From positions 1 to 48,030 of the forward strand of contig JARKQH010000146.1 in NCBI GenBank assembly GCA_029974925.1: DNA of 48,030 nucleotides, given 5' to 3'. The translations under genes and the position numbers were made by a program. The notes beneath the pieces were generated by a model. The model was given only the letters and a program-made list of their open reading frames with translations. It was not told the DNA's origin and made no database searches. This document shows, one piece after another, positions 1 through 9,238 of this stretch (its first letter is position 1; each line of letters begins with the position of its first letter). The stretch is from Verrucomicrobiota bacterium. Its GTDB lineage: Bacteria; Verrucomicrobiota; Verrucomicrobiia; Limisphaerales; UBA8199.

Positions 1-4
1 CGCG

Positions 5-2392
5 ATGCCTGTTGACCTTAAATTCGTGGATGAAACCCTGGAGCGCATCGGGCGCAAACCCGAGGCGGTCATCCCGATTCTTCAGGCCCTCCAGGACCAT
101 TACGGTTTCCTGCCCGAAGAAGCCCTGCGCCGGGTGTGCGACCAAAGCGAAATCACCCCTGCCGCGGCGGCCGGCGTCTCCTCTTTTTACGACATGTTTC
201 GCCATCAGCCCATGGGCAAGCATGTCATCCACATCTGCCGCGGGACCGCCTGTCACGTCAACGGCGCCGACCGGGTCGAGGAGGCCTTGCGGCGCTACCT
301 GAAAATCCCCAAAGGGCAGGATACGGACCCCGCGGGCGAGTTCACAGTCGAGCAGGTGGCGTGCCTGGGCTGCTGCACCCTTGCCCCCGTGGTGCGCATT
401 GACCACACCACCTTCGGCCATGTCGCCGCGGAAAAAGCCGATGGTGTCGTGCGGGAATTTCTATCGGCGCGCGAAGCCGGCCACGCCCCGCGCTCGACCG
501 AGGAGCTGATGCGGGTCGAAGACCGCCAGCCCCAGATTCGCATCGGGCTGGGCTCCTGCTGCATGGCCAAGGGCAGTGACGACATTTTCCATGTGCTGCG
601 CGAGGCCGTCGAGCGCAGCGGCGCCCCCGTTGCCGTCAAGCGCGTGGGCTGCGTCGGCATGTGCCATCGCACCCCGATGATCGAAATCGTCCGGCCCGGC
701 CAACCCAGCGTTTTCTACGCCGGGCTGAGTCCGGAGGAGGCGCGGGAACTGGTCGCGCGCCATTTCACGGGCCGCTGGCGCTGGCGTCTCTCGCGCTGGT
801 GGTCCCGTGCGATGGAAAGCCTGCTATTGGAGGAGGAGGACGGCACGCTCGAGCGCTCGGCCATGGACGAGCGCGAGCCGTCGGTCAGCTCCTTTCTGGG
901 TCGCCAGGTCCACATCGCCACGGAGTCTTTTGGAAAAGTGGACCCGCTTGACCTGGACGAGTACGTTGCCCACGGCGGTTTTTCCGCCCTGGCCCGCTGC
1001 CTTGGCGTGCCAGCGCCGGCCGGCGACGGCGGCGCGGGTGCCCAAGCCCCGTTGGAAGCGCCTCAGCTCATTGAAACCATCGAAAAATCCGGTCTGCGTG
1101 GGCGGGGTGGCGCCGGCTTCCCCACCGCCGCCAAATGGCGCCTCGCCCGGCAGCAGCCCGGCGACGTCAAATACGTTATCTGCAATGGCGATGAGGGGGA
1201 CCCCGGAGCATTCATGGACCGCATGTTGCTGGAGTCCTTCCCCTATCGCATCCTCGAGGGGTTGGCGATTGCTGCCGTGGCCATCGGGGCGCACGAGGGC
1301 ATTTTCTACATCCGTCACGAGTACCCGCTGGCGGTCAAACGAGTCCGCGCTGCCATTAAAATCTGCCGGCAACGCGGCTGGCTGGGCGACCGCCTGCTGG
1401 GTGCCGACTATCCCTTTCACGTCAGCATCAAGGAAGGCGCCGGCGCGTTTGTCTGCGGCGAGGAAACCGCCCTCATCGCCTCTCTGGAAGGCCAGCGCGG
1501 CATGCCCCGCCTGCGCCCGCCCTTTCCCGCCCAACAGGGACTCTGGGGAAAACCCACGGTCATCAACAACGTCGAGACGCTGGCCTTGGTGCCGTGGATC
1601 ATCCGGAACGGCCCCGCCGCCTTCGCCGCCCATGGGACTGCCACCAGCAAAGGGACCAAGGTGTTCGCCCTGGCCGGCAACGTGCTCCGCGGCGGTCTCA
1701 TCGAAATCCCCATGGGGACCACCATCCGCGAGATTGTTGAAGAGATTGGCGGGGGCGTGAGGCCCGGTCGAAAGTTCAAGGCGGTTCAAATTGGCGGCCC
1801 CTCGGGCGGTTGCGTGCCGGCCCGGCTGGCGGACACGCCGGTGGATTTCGAATCACTTCGCGCGGTGGGCGCGATCATGGGGTCGGGCGGGCTGGTGGTG
1901 CTGGATGATTCGGCTTGCATGGTGGACATCGCCCGGTACTTCCTCCAGTTCACCCAGAACCAATCCTGCGGCAAATGCACCTTCTGCCGCATCGGCACCC
2001 GCCGCATGCTTGACATTCTGGACCGGCTCTGCACCGGCAAGGGCCAGCCGCGCGACCTGGGCGAACTGGAGCGCCTGGCGCGGCAGGTGGGCGCCGGCAG
2101 CCTTTGCGGGCTGGGCAGGACAGCGCCCAACCCCGTGCTCACCACGCTCGAACACTTCCGCGGCGAATACGAGGCCCACCTGCGGGGACGCTGCCCCGCG
2201 GGCAAATGCACCGCCCTCATCCAATACCACATCAACGAGCGCTGTACCGGCTGCACCCTCTGCGCCCAGCATTGCCCCGTGGACGCCATCCCGCTGACCC
2301 CCTATGCGCGGCATGTGATTGATCCGGCCAAATGCACCCGTTGCGACTCCTGCCGGCAGGTTTGTCCCCACAGCGCGGTGGAGGTGCGGTGA
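5..2392 (+). CDS. NuoE-NuoF fusion: NADH-binding iron-sulfur flavoprotein subunit
   Basis: This 795-residue protein joins several redox modules. Residues 1-155 are a NuoE-like thioredoxin-fold [2Fe-2S] domain with ligands C78, C83, C120 and C124. Residues 175-255 are a second thioredoxin-like ferredoxin with C185/C186 and C216/C220. Residues 300-710 are NuoF: the Gly-rich FMN/NADH loop GRGGAGFPTAAKW at 366, the GEGAGAFVCGEET-like stretch near 477, and [4Fe-4S] ligands C655, C658, C661 and C701. Residues 745-790 carry two CxxCxxCxxxC ferredoxin motifs. The family oxidises NADH and passes electrons to a partner, as in NAD-linked hydrogenases, formate dehydrogenases and complex I. Its stop overlaps the next start (TGATG), so the two are translationally coupled. 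A catalytic hydrogenase or formate dehydrogenase subunit is not in view; it could lie left of the window. The module call is firm, the substrate is not. Confidence 0.9.
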   Translation: MPVDLKFVDETLERIGRKPEAVIPILQALQDHYGFLPEEALRRVCDQSEITPAAAAGVSSFYDMFRHQPMGKHVIHICRGTACHVNGADRVEEALRRYLKIPKGQDTDPAGEFTVEQVACLGCCTLAPVVRIDHTTFGHVAAEKADGVVREFLSAREAGHAPRSTEELMRVEDRQPQIRIGLGSCCMAKGSDDIFHVLREAVERSGAPVAVKRVGCVGMCHRTPMIEIVRPGQPSVFYAGLSPEEARELVARHFTGRWRWRLSRWWSRAMESLLLEEEDGTLERSAMDEREPSVSSFLGRQVHIATESFGKVDPLDLDEYVAHGGFSALARCLGVPAPAGDGGAGAQAPLEAPQLIETIEKSGLRGRGGAGFPTAAKWRLARQQPGDVKYVICNGDEGDPGAFMDRMLLESFPYRILEGLAIAAVAIGAHEGIFYIRHEYPLAVKRVRAAIKICRQRGWLGDRLLGADYPFHVSIKEGAGAFVCGEETALIASLEGQRGMPRLRPPFPAQQGLWGKPTVINNVETLALVPWIIRNGPAAFAAHGTATSKGTKVFALAGNVLRGGLIEIPMGTTIREIVEEIGGGVRPGRKFKAVQIGGPSGGCVPARLADTPVDFESLRAVGAIMGSGGLVVLDDSACMVDIARYFLQFTQNQSCGKCTFCRIGTRRMLDILDRLCTGKGQPRDLGELERLARQVGAGSLCGLGRTAPNPVLTTLEHFRGEYEAHLRGRCPAGKCTALIQYHINERCTGCTLCAQHCPVDAIPLTPYARHVIDPAKCTRCDSCRQVCPHSAVEVR

Positions 2393-4035
2393 TGAGCGCC
2401 TCAATCACCATTGACAACGTGCGGGTGCCGATCACGCCCGGTCAAACCGTGCTGCAGGCGGCGCGCTCGATCGGTTTGGACATCCCCACGCTCTGCTACC
2501 TCGAGAAGTGCGGCCCGCTCAACTCCTGCCTGGTCTGCCTGGTCAAAATCAACGGGAAGCTGGTGCCCTCCTGCGGCCTTGTGGCCGAGCCGGGGATGGT
2601 GATCGAAAGTGAAACCGAGGAGGTGCATGAAGCGCGGCGGACCGCCCTCGAGCTGCTGTTCAGCGACCACGTGGGCGATTGCCTCTCGCCGTGCAACCGC
2701 CTCTGCCCGCTCGGCCTGAACATCCCGCTGATGCTCCGGCAAATCCAGGCGGGGCAACTGCCCGACGCCAGCGCAACCCTGCGCGCCTCGCTCCCCCTGG
2801 CGGGGGTCCTGGGCCGGCTGTGCCACCATCCCTGCGAACAAGGCTGCCGGCGCGGGCATTGGGATGAGCCGGCTGCGATCCGCGACCTCGAACGCCACGT
2901 GGCCGATTGGGAAATGGGACTGGCCACGACCCCGGCGGCGACCGGCACAACTCAGACCCAACCGCTCAAGCACCGCGAGCCCGCCCCCGGTCCCCAGCCC
3001 GTTCCGCCCTTCTGTCCCTCACCCACCGGGAAGTCCGTAACCGTTGTCGGCGCGGGGCCGGCGGGTCTGACCGCCGCCTATTCTCTTGCGCGCCAAGGGC
3101 ACCGCGTCATGGTCGTGGACCGCCAGCCGCGCGCCGGGGGCAGCTTGCTGAAACTGCCCGAGGCGGAACTGCCGGCGAAGGTCCTGGAGGCTGAAACGGC
3201 TCTGCTGGCCCGCCTGGGCATCCAGTTCCGGCTTGGGCTCGAACTGGGCACGACGGTCACGATGGACACCCTCCTGGGCGAATGCGACGCGGTCTTGCTC
3301 GCCGTGGGTGAACTCCCTTCCGTCGAGGCTGCCCGCTTGGGGCTTGCGATGTCCGGACCCCATCTGCGCTGTGACCCAAACACGGCGCGGACCTCCCTGG
3401 CCAACGTGTTCGCCGCCGGCGCGGCGGTCAAATCGGTGCCCCAACTGGTTCGGGCCATGGCGGACGGGCGGAGCGCGGCCGAGTGCGTTCACCGCTTCCT
3501 CACTGGTCAGCGCGTGCGCCGCCCCGAAAAACCGTTTTCGAGTGTCATGGGCCGGCTCAGCCCGGGGGAACTCAAACAATTCCTCGCCACGGCCAGCGCC
3601 GCCCGCGGGGTGAGTCCCTGCGACCGTTGCGCGGGTCTGAACCGGGTTGAGGCTGTCCACGAAGCCGCGCGCTGCCTCCATTGCGATTGCCGCTCGTCAG
3701 GCAACTGCGTGCTCCAGCATTACGCCCAGGTTTACGGAGCCGATGCCGGCCGATTCCGCGCCGAGCGCCGGCCCTTCGAGCAGCAGGCCCAGCCCGGCGG
3801 TGTCATCTTCGAGCCCGGTAAATGCATTCTCTGCGGCATTTGCGTTCGCCTGACCGAGCTGGCCCGCGAACCGCTCGGCCTGACCTTCATCGGCCGCGGT
3901 TTCGAGGTCCGCGTGGCCGCTCCCTTCAATGCCGCCATCGAGGAAGGTCTCCGCCGCACCGCTGAAGAGTGCGTCCGCCACTGCCCCACCGGCGCGCTGG
4001 CCTTCTCCGACAAAGCCCAACCTTCCAGTCCCTAG
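2392..4035 (+). CDS. Ferredoxin / GltD-like FAD protein lacking the NAD(P)H domain
   Basis: This 547-residue protein starts at ATG 2392, overlapping the upstream stop. Residues 1-65 form a plant-type [2Fe-2S] domain as in NuoG/HydA (C35, C46, C49, C61). Residues 90-175 resemble the Fe-S N-terminus of glutamate synthase small subunits (Cys at 97, 101, 105, 144, 148, 152). Residues 215-370 hold the FAD Rossmann motif VVGAGPAG at 218 and the closing NVFAAGA at 338. Residues 470-535 contain a further cluster site with CILCGIC at 478. In GltD/NfnB relatives an NAD(P)H-binding Rossmann domain sits inside the FAD domain; here only about 30 residues separate AVLLAVGE from NVFAAGA, so that domain is absent. 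The protein probably gets its electrons from the fused NuoEF partner. Likely role: electron-transfer or bifurcation subunit (inference). Confidence 0.82.
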   Translation: MSASITIDNVRVPITPGQTVLQAARSIGLDIPTLCYLEKCGPLNSCLVCLVKINGKLVPSCGLVAEPGMVIESETEEVHEARRTALELLFSDHVGDCLSPCNRLCPLGLNIPLMLRQIQAGQLPDASATLRASLPLAGVLGRLCHHPCEQGCRRGHWDEPAAIRDLERHVADWEMGLATTPAATGTTQTQPLKHREPAPGPQPVPPFCPSPTGKSVTVVGAGPAGLTAAYSLARQGHRVMVVDRQPRAGGSLLKLPEAELPAKVLEAETALLARLGIQFRLGLELGTTVTMDTLLGECDAVLLAVGELPSVEAARLGLAMSGPHLRCDPNTARTSLANVFAAGAAVKSVPQLVRAMADGRSAAECVHRFLTGQRVRRPEKPFSSVMGRLSPGELKQFLATASAARGVSPCDRCAGLNRVEAVHEAARCLHCDCRSSGNCVLQHYAQVYGADAGRFRAERRPFEQQAQPGGVIFEPGKCILCGICVRLTELAREPLGLTFIGRGFEVRVAAPFNAAIEEGLRRTAEECVRHCPTGALAFSDKAQPSSP

Positions 4036-4079
4036 CCCCCGACCGGGCCGGTCGTTCCCTCCGTCCGGCTGACCCCGGC

Positions 4080-5372
4080 TCAGTCCCGCGCCCGCGGCAG
4101 GAAACAGGCGGCCGCCGCCGCGGGAAGAAAAAGGAATCCTGCGTAGAACAGGGCCGCCCGGTGGTCGCCCACTTTCGAGAACAAGCCGAAAAACACGGTT
4201 CCGAACGCGGCGATGACGCGCCCGATGTTGTAGCAGAAGCCCGCTCCCGTGGTGCGCAGCAGCGTCGGAAACAGCGGGGGCAGATACATCGTGAACAAGG
4301 CAAACGCTCCCTGGCAAAAGCCGATGGATGGCAGCCACCAAAGGATTGCGGCATGTTCCCGGGGCGCATGATAGGCCCCGCACAGGACGAGGAAATAGGC
4401 CAGGAACATCCAGATAATGGTGGCACGGTACCCAATGAAGCGAGCCACCCAGGCGGCAAAGAAGTTGCCCAGAATGGAGGAACCAATCACCAGGTACATG
4501 GCGGCGCTGGCCAGCTTGTTCTTTTCCGTGTGGGTCCATTCCAACACCTCGGGCAGGTTGCGGAGGTGCTGCTGATGCCAGAACATGAAGGCCCAGTGGG
4601 CGGTGAGGGACACGCCGCACACGACGATCACCCAAAACGTCACCCGCTTCACCTCGCCCTTGAAAAGGTCCCGCACCCGCGGTTCATTCTGCCGCGCCGC
4701 CGCCTTGGCCTCGCGCCATTCCGCCGGCTCCGGCACGGCTCGCCGAATCCAAAACACCAGCAGCGCCGGCAGCACTCCCACTAAAAACAGGTAACGGGGC
4801 GGCGCCGCGGCCAAAACAAAGTTTGCCAAACCGGCTCCCAGGATTCCCACGTTCACCCCCGTTTGCAGCACGGCGGCAATCCAGGGCCGCCACCGGCGCG
4901 GCCAGGTCTCCGAAAGCAACGAGGCTCCAACGGCCCATTCTCCGCCAATCCCAAGGGCAGCCAGAAACCGAAAGATCAACAAGTGCCACCATGCCTGGGC
5001 AAAGAACGACAGCCCGGTAAACGCCGCGTAAGTCAGAATCGTCAGGCTCAACGCCCGCGCCCGCCCAAGCCGGTCCCCGATCCGGCCGAAAAATCCGCCC
5101 CCCAGCGCCCAGCCCAGAAGAAACGCCCCCTGGATGAGGGACCCGTAGTGCCCCACGCGCGGATCGGTGGTGGAGCTGGCGCCCAGCAGTTGCATGACAA
5201 AGGGCGCGGCCACCAAGGTATAAAGGTGCATGTCCAGCCCGTCGAACGTCCACCCCAGCCACGCCGCCGCCCCCGACCGCCATTGTTGTGGCGTCAGTGC
5301 GCGCAGGCCGGCCGGCGCCTCCTTCGCGCCCGCCGCTCTGTCGGGAACCCAAGCCGCCGGATCATTGCTCAT
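4080..5372 (-). CDS. MFS transporter, metabolite:H+ symporter type
   Basis: A 430-residue, largely hydrophobic protein with about 12 predicted membrane segments. The first segment carries GWTFDGLDMHLYTLV, the DxxD-like signature of the aromatic-acid/sialate/sugar-acid symporter branches of the major facilitator superfamily. The loop between segments 2 and 3 holds GRIGDRLGRARAL, the classic MFS G-x-x-x-D-R-x-G-R motif. I chose ATG 5372 because the frame open upstream of it is proline/arginine rich and not membrane-like. It is transcribed leftwards, away from the small membrane protein at 5561 and towards the redox operon at 5-4035. The substrate cannot be told from sequence; an organic acid is the most likely class. 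Confidence 0.85.
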   Translation of the reverse strand: MSNDPAAWVPDRAAGAKEAPAGLRALTPQQWRSGAAAWLGWTFDGLDMHLYTLVAAPFVMQLLGASSTTDPRVGHYGSLIQGAFLLGWALGGGFFGRIGDRLGRARALSLTILTYAAFTGLSFFAQAWWHLLIFRFLAALGIGGEWAVGASLLSETWPRRWRPWIAAVLQTGVNVGILGAGLANFVLAAAPPRYLFLVGVLPALLVFWIRRAVPEPAEWREAKAAARQNEPRVRDLFKGEVKRVTFWVIVVCGVSLTAHWAFMFWHQQHLRNLPEVLEWTHTEKNKLASAAMYLVIGSSILGNFFAAWVARFIGYRATIIWMFLAYFLVLCGAYHAPREHAAILWWLPSIGFCQGAFALFTMYLPPLFPTLLRTTGAGFCYNIGRVIAAFGTVFFGLFSKVGDHRAALFYAGFLFLPAAAAACFLPRARD

Positions 5373-5560
5373 ATCAAGGGCGAGAGGAATTCTTGGCGAA
5401 CCGGTCGCCCCAGGCGAGGCAAAACCACTCGGGCTGCCGGCTCCCTCCGCACCAAAACCCCGCGCCCAATCTTGCGGCGACAGGGAAAATCGGCCAGAGT
5501 CGGTTGTCAGCCTGTGGTGCCGGAGCGCCAAGGTGTCGGTGCGCCTGATTTGACCAAACC

Positions 5561-5989
5561 ATGCTAACGATTCGAGTCATCACCCACAGTCTGCTGCTGG
5601 TATTGGCGGACCTGGCGGGAATTGGCGGCGCGGCACTGGCAGCGTTTTGGATTCTGAGGATGCCCAACCAGGTTTGGCTGCAAGTGCCCATCGCGGTGCT
5701 TTTGTCGGTCGGCTTTTTCCTGGTTTGGCTGATCGCGGTGCGAACGCTCAGAATAAAAGCGCTTTGGCCCGTCGGCACAGGCGAGTCTTGGACCTGGCTG
5801 GCGGCATCGCTCCTCTGGGCCCCCTTGGTTTTCGTTCCGCTCCACTATTTCACTCAGGGCTACCTGACCAGCCTCGGCAATGTCGTGGCGCTGGCGTTCT
5901 ATCAATTGCCCGTCAACGCCCTGGCCTTGGCGGCCGGGCGGCTGGTCTGGAAGTCGCTCGCTCCGGGTGCGAATCAGCCCCGGCAATGA
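5561..5989 (+). CDS. Small integral membrane protein, function unknown
   Basis: This encodes 142 residues with four likely membrane segments at about 6-30, 38-62, 74-98 and 104-128. I recognise no catalytic motif. The short hydrophilic C-terminus ends GANQPRQ. It lies alone between a divergent MFS gene and a convergent carbonic anhydrase gene. Coding is supported by the regular spacing of hydrophobic stretches and by a start codon just downstream of the divergent intergenic region. There is no obvious Shine-Dalgarno sequence. The role is unknown. Confidence 0.65.
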   Translation: MLTIRVITHSLLLVLADLAGIGGAALAAFWILRMPNQVWLQVPIAVLLSVGFFLVWLIAVRTLRIKALWPVGTGESWTWLAASLLWAPLVFVPLHYFTQGYLTSLGNVVALAFYQLPVNALALAAGRLVWKSLAPGANQPRQ

Positions 5990-6115
5990 CCATCCGGGAT
6001 TCGGCCGGAGGCGGTATCAAATTCTCAGGTTTCAGGTTGCGCAGGCCGTCCCTCTTCAGCGTTGGCCCCCTGCCGGCGCAACCGATTCCAGCCCCATCGA
6101 ACCCCAGCCGGGACC

Positions 6116-6733
6116 CTACACCCGGGGCAACTCATCGGGAGCGATTACGCAAAGCCCAAGGTCCCGGAGCAGACCGTCGTTGATGGAATAAATCCAGCCG
6201 TGAACGGCCAGGGGTTGTCCTCGAGCCCACGCTTCCCGCACGGTGGGGGCTTGACACACATTGACCACCTGTTCGATGACGTTCAATTCACAAAGCCGGT
6301 CCAGTTGCGCCTGTTCATTTCCCAGCGCCAGCAATTGGGCCTCATGCTTGCGGCGAACCTCCTCCACCGGTTTGAGCCAGTGGTCCACCAAACCCAACCC
6401 GAGCCCCTGCAACACGGCACGCACGCCGCCGCAGCCATAGTGGCCGCAGACGATGATGTGGCGCACCTTGAGCACTTCCACGGCAAATTGCAACGCCGCG
6501 GAACTGTTGAGATCGCCCGGCGGAACCACATTGGCCACATTGCGGTGGACGAACATCTCGCCCGGAAGCAGGCCGGTGATCTGCGTGGCCGGCACCCGGC
6601 TGTCGCTGCAGCCAATCCAAAAGTACTCCGGGGCCTGCTGCCGGGACAATTTGCTGAAAAAACCGGGGTCTTCACTCTGAAGCCGGCTCGCCCACGCCCG
6701 ATTATTCGCGAATAAATGGCTCAGTTGCCGCAT
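6116..6733 (-). CDS. can: Beta-class carbonic anhydrase
   Basis: A 205-residue enzyme that interconverts CO2 and bicarbonate in the cytoplasm. The beta-class zinc site is complete: C42, D44 and R46 in GCSDSRVP, and H98 and C101 in CGHYGCGG. The HRNVANVVPPGD stretch at 63 is also family-typical, and the length matches the family. The gene starts 25 bases after the stop of the leftward Gfo/Idh/MocA gene, so the two may share a transcript, although they have no obvious functional link. Bicarbonate supply would serve the acetyl-CoA carboxylase whose accB and accC genes lie about 5 kb away (inference). Confidence 0.95.
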   Translation of the reverse strand: MRQLSHLFANNRAWASRLQSEDPGFFSKLSRQQAPEYFWIGCSDSRVPATQITGLLPGEMFVHRNVANVVPPGDLNSSAALQFAVEVLKVRHIIVCGHYGCGGVRAVLQGLGLGLVDHWLKPVEEVRRKHEAQLLALGNEQAQLDRLCELNVIEQVVNVCQAPTVREAWARGQPLAVHGWIYSINDGLLRDLGLCVIAPDELPRV

Positions 6734-6758
6734 AAGGTCAGGGGTGGAGAAAAGGGGG

Positions 6759-8033
6759 TCACAATTGGTACTGCGGAATTTTCAGCAACTCGCCCTCTTT
6801 GAGGGCGGACTGGTGGGCGACAATGCCGGCGACGGTCATATTGAGAGCCCAGGCGATATTGACCAGAGGCTGGCGGTTCTGAAGCACCGCCGTTACAAAC
6901 TCGTCGGTCAGGTACCCGTGGGACCCGCCGTGCCCGCCCGCGCTCACGCGGGGCGGCAGGGGCGGGCGCTGAAGGGGCGGCAGCTTCTTCTCCAGCCCCT
7001 CGTATTTGCCGTAAAAGGAGCCTTTTTGACCGCGGATTCGCCCCATTTCGCCGGATACTCCGGGCGTGTCCCAACTCACGGCCATGCGTGCCGTGCCGCC
7101 CTCGCTGGTGCGAAACAGCGCGATTTCGGTGCCAAAAGCATTCCGATAGCGGTTGTTCGCAGGCCGCAAATGCGGAATTACACTCGGCATCCCCATGCAT
7201 GAAACTTCCGTGAAACTGCCTCCGGTCACCCCGATGTAATAGGCGTTCGAGTGCGTGGGATACCATTGCGGCGGAAGGCCCACCCGCCAATCCTTATAAG
7301 AGGGAATGGGCTCCGGCATGTAATGGTAGTATTCGCCCTCGGAATAGACCAGTTTGCCCAGTCCTCCCCGCGAGTAAATCTGGCGCATGGCGTGGAGGTC
7401 CTCGTGAAAACACGAAGTCTCGAACATCATGTAGGCCTGGCCGCTCTTTTTAACCGCTTGAAAGAGTTGCTCGGCCTCCTCCAGCGACCCAAACACCGCC
7501 GGTACTGCCGAAGCGACATGCTTGCCATGCTTGAGCGCTTCAATGCAATGCCGCGCATGACTCGGAGCGTCGGTAGCCACAAACACCGCCTCGATCCGCT
7601 CATCTTTCACCAGTTCCTCCAGTGAGGGATACGTCTTGGAGCAACGGCAGGCTTGGGCCAGTTGCACGCACCGTTCCTCAATCAGGTCGCTCACCGCCAC
7701 TACCTCGACGTTGGGATGGTCCTGAAAACCGAACGCCGCCCCAAACTTGCAGACTCCGTAGCCCACAATGCCAACCCGCAGCTTGCGGTCCGACACCGGC
7801 TTCCACCCCGCCGAGGCCTGCGGGTTCTCCGGTGCCTGCTCAAAGCCTTGGATGGTCGTCTCCGCCGCGGTCGCAACGGCCGGCAGGCCCAGCAAGCCCG
7901 CGCCAACACTCAAGCTTCCCAGAAAAGCGCGCCTTGTTTGCTTAAAGCCTGCGATGCGTTCCACCTCGGTTGCTTCTGCGCTTTGACGGGATTTTGCCTT
8001 GTTTTTCATGGCCTGTAATTGCTTTCCAGCCAT
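6759..8033 (-). CDS. Tat-exported Gfo/Idh/MocA-family protein (GH109-like)
   Basis: A 424-residue protein. The N-terminus holds a twin-arginine signal (TRRAFLGSLSVGAGLLGLPA at about 33-52), so export is likely. The NAD-binding Rossmann motif VGIVGYGVCKFGAAF starts near residue 88. The usual EKP catalytic motif of Gfo/Idh/MocA dehydrogenases is replaced: GKHVASAVPAVFG stands where GKHVxxEKP is expected. A following stretch (MMFETSCFHEDLHAM and LVYSEGEYYHYM) resembles the GH109 glycosidase branch, which uses NAD in a redox-assisted hydrolysis. A role in glycan degradation outside the cytoplasmic membrane is therefore plausible but unproven. The start could be ATG 8033 or ATG 8009; the signal peptide fits either. 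Confidence 0.85.
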   Translation of the reverse strand: MAGKQLQAMKNKAKSRQSAEATEVERIAGFKQTRRAFLGSLSVGAGLLGLPAVATAAETTIQGFEQAPENPQASAGWKPVSDRKLRVGIVGYGVCKFGAAFGFQDHPNVEVVAVSDLIEERCVQLAQACRCSKTYPSLEELVKDERIEAVFVATDAPSHARHCIEALKHGKHVASAVPAVFGSLEEAEQLFQAVKKSGQAYMMFETSCFHEDLHAMRQIYSRGGLGKLVYSEGEYYHYMPEPIPSYKDWRVGLPPQWYPTHSNAYYIGVTGGSFTEVSCMGMPSVIPHLRPANNRYRNAFGTEIALFRTSEGGTARMAVSWDTPGVSGEMGRIRGQKGSFYGKYEGLEKKLPPLQRPPLPPRVSAGGHGGSHGYLTDEFVTAVLQNRQPLVNIAWALNMTVAGIVAHQSALKEGELLKIPQYQL

Positions 8034-8141
8034 GATGCCCCGAGCCCGCCAGGATGCCCAGTCTTATTCGCCACGCCGCGCCCGCTCGCAGCGGGAAAAT
8101 AGGTTGTTCCAGCGTGCCATTATCCTACATTGAGCGCGACG

Positions 8142-9227
8142 ATGGCGTTTCGCGATTTTCCGAAAGACGAACCGGGCATTCAGTTGCTGCAGCGCTCCCT
8201 GAGCCGGGGCCGGCTCGGTCACGCCTACCTGTTCACCGGCCATTCCCTCGACGGGCTCGAAGCCGTCGCCCGGACCCTGGCCAAGGTGCTGAATTGCCGG
8301 CAGCCGGTGAAGGACAACGGCACGGCCGTGGACTGTTGTGACCAGTGCGTTGCCTGCCGCAAAATTGACCACGACAACCATGCCGATGTGTTCTGGGTCC
8401 GGCCCGAGTCGCGCTCACGCCAAATCCAAATCGGCCAACTGGTCCCTCGCGAAAACAGCCCCCCGCGCGTCCTGCTCGACTTCGTCAACCTCAAGCCCAC
8501 CGAAAGCCAGTTCAAGGTCGGAATCATAGTAGCGGCCGACCGAATGAACGAGCAGGCGGCCAACGCCTTTCTCAAGACGCTCGAGGAGCCGCCAGCGCAA
8601 TCGGTGCTGATTCTGCTCACGACAGACCCCACGCGGCTGCTGGAAACCATCCTTTCCCGTTGCCTGCGTCTGAGCTTTGGCGAAACCGGGCCTGCCCAAC
8701 TGGCGGCCGCGGACCTCGAATGGCTCAACGCCTTTGCCTCGCTGGCTGCGGGCAGTCAGAAAACCTTGTTTGGACGCTACCGCCTGCTGGATTTGCTGCT
8801 CCGACGCCTGGCCGGGGCCCGGCAGCAAATCGAGTCTTTGCTTAAGAGCCGTTCACTCTTGGAGAAGTATCCTGATGCGGACCAGGAGCTTCGGGACCAA
8901 TGGGAGGAGGAGCTCAAGGCGGCCATCGAAGCCGAATACCGCCGCCAGCGCGCGGACACGCTGGCCTTGGTCCAGCGATGGTTGCGCGAGGTTTGGCTTC
9001 ATACTCTGTTCGCCCAATCCGCCCTCCCCGACGGCAGCGCCGCCCCCGGACGCCAGGAACTCTTGGGGCTGCCACAGGTCGCCGGCACCGCGCAGGTGGC
9101 CCGGCGTCTTACCCCGCCAGAGGCAGCCGAGAATCTCGAGCTCATCGAGGAGCTGCAGCGATGGCTGCACAGCAACGTTCAGGAAGCCCTGGCTCTGGAG
9201 GTCACTCTCCTCAAACTCCACCTTTAA
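8142..9227 (+). CDS. holB: DNA polymerase III subunit delta'
   Basis: This encodes about 361 residues of a clamp-loader AAA+ subunit. A degenerate nucleotide-binding loop lies near residue 30 (GHSLDGLEAVAR in place of a true Walker A, as expected for delta'). A zinc-binding Cys cluster follows (CCDQCVACRKID). Then come the helix with ADRMNEQAANAFLKTLEEP and the sensor region TTDPTRLLETILSRC carrying the SRC arginine finger. Together these are diagnostic of HolB/DnaX-type loaders. The start is ATG 8142; an in-frame TTG at 8130 would add four residues. The stop is 11 bases ahead of the O-antigen-ligase-like gene. A TATCCT box at 8121-8126 could be the -10 element. Confidence 0.9.
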   Translation: MAFRDFPKDEPGIQLLQRSLSRGRLGHAYLFTGHSLDGLEAVARTLAKVLNCRQPVKDNGTAVDCCDQCVACRKIDHDNHADVFWVRPESRSRQIQIGQLVPRENSPPRVLLDFVNLKPTESQFKVGIIVAADRMNEQAANAFLKTLEEPPAQSVLILLTTDPTRLLETILSRCLRLSFGETGPAQLAAADLEWLNAFASLAAGSQKTLFGRYRLLDLLLRRLAGARQQIESLLKSRSLLEKYPDADQELRDQWEEELKAAIEAEYRRQRADTLALVQRWLREVWLHTLFAQSALPDGSAAPGRQELLGLPQVAGTAQVARRLTPPEAAENLELIEELQRWLHSNVQEALALEVTLLKLHL

Positions 9228-9238
9228 TCCCGACCGGA

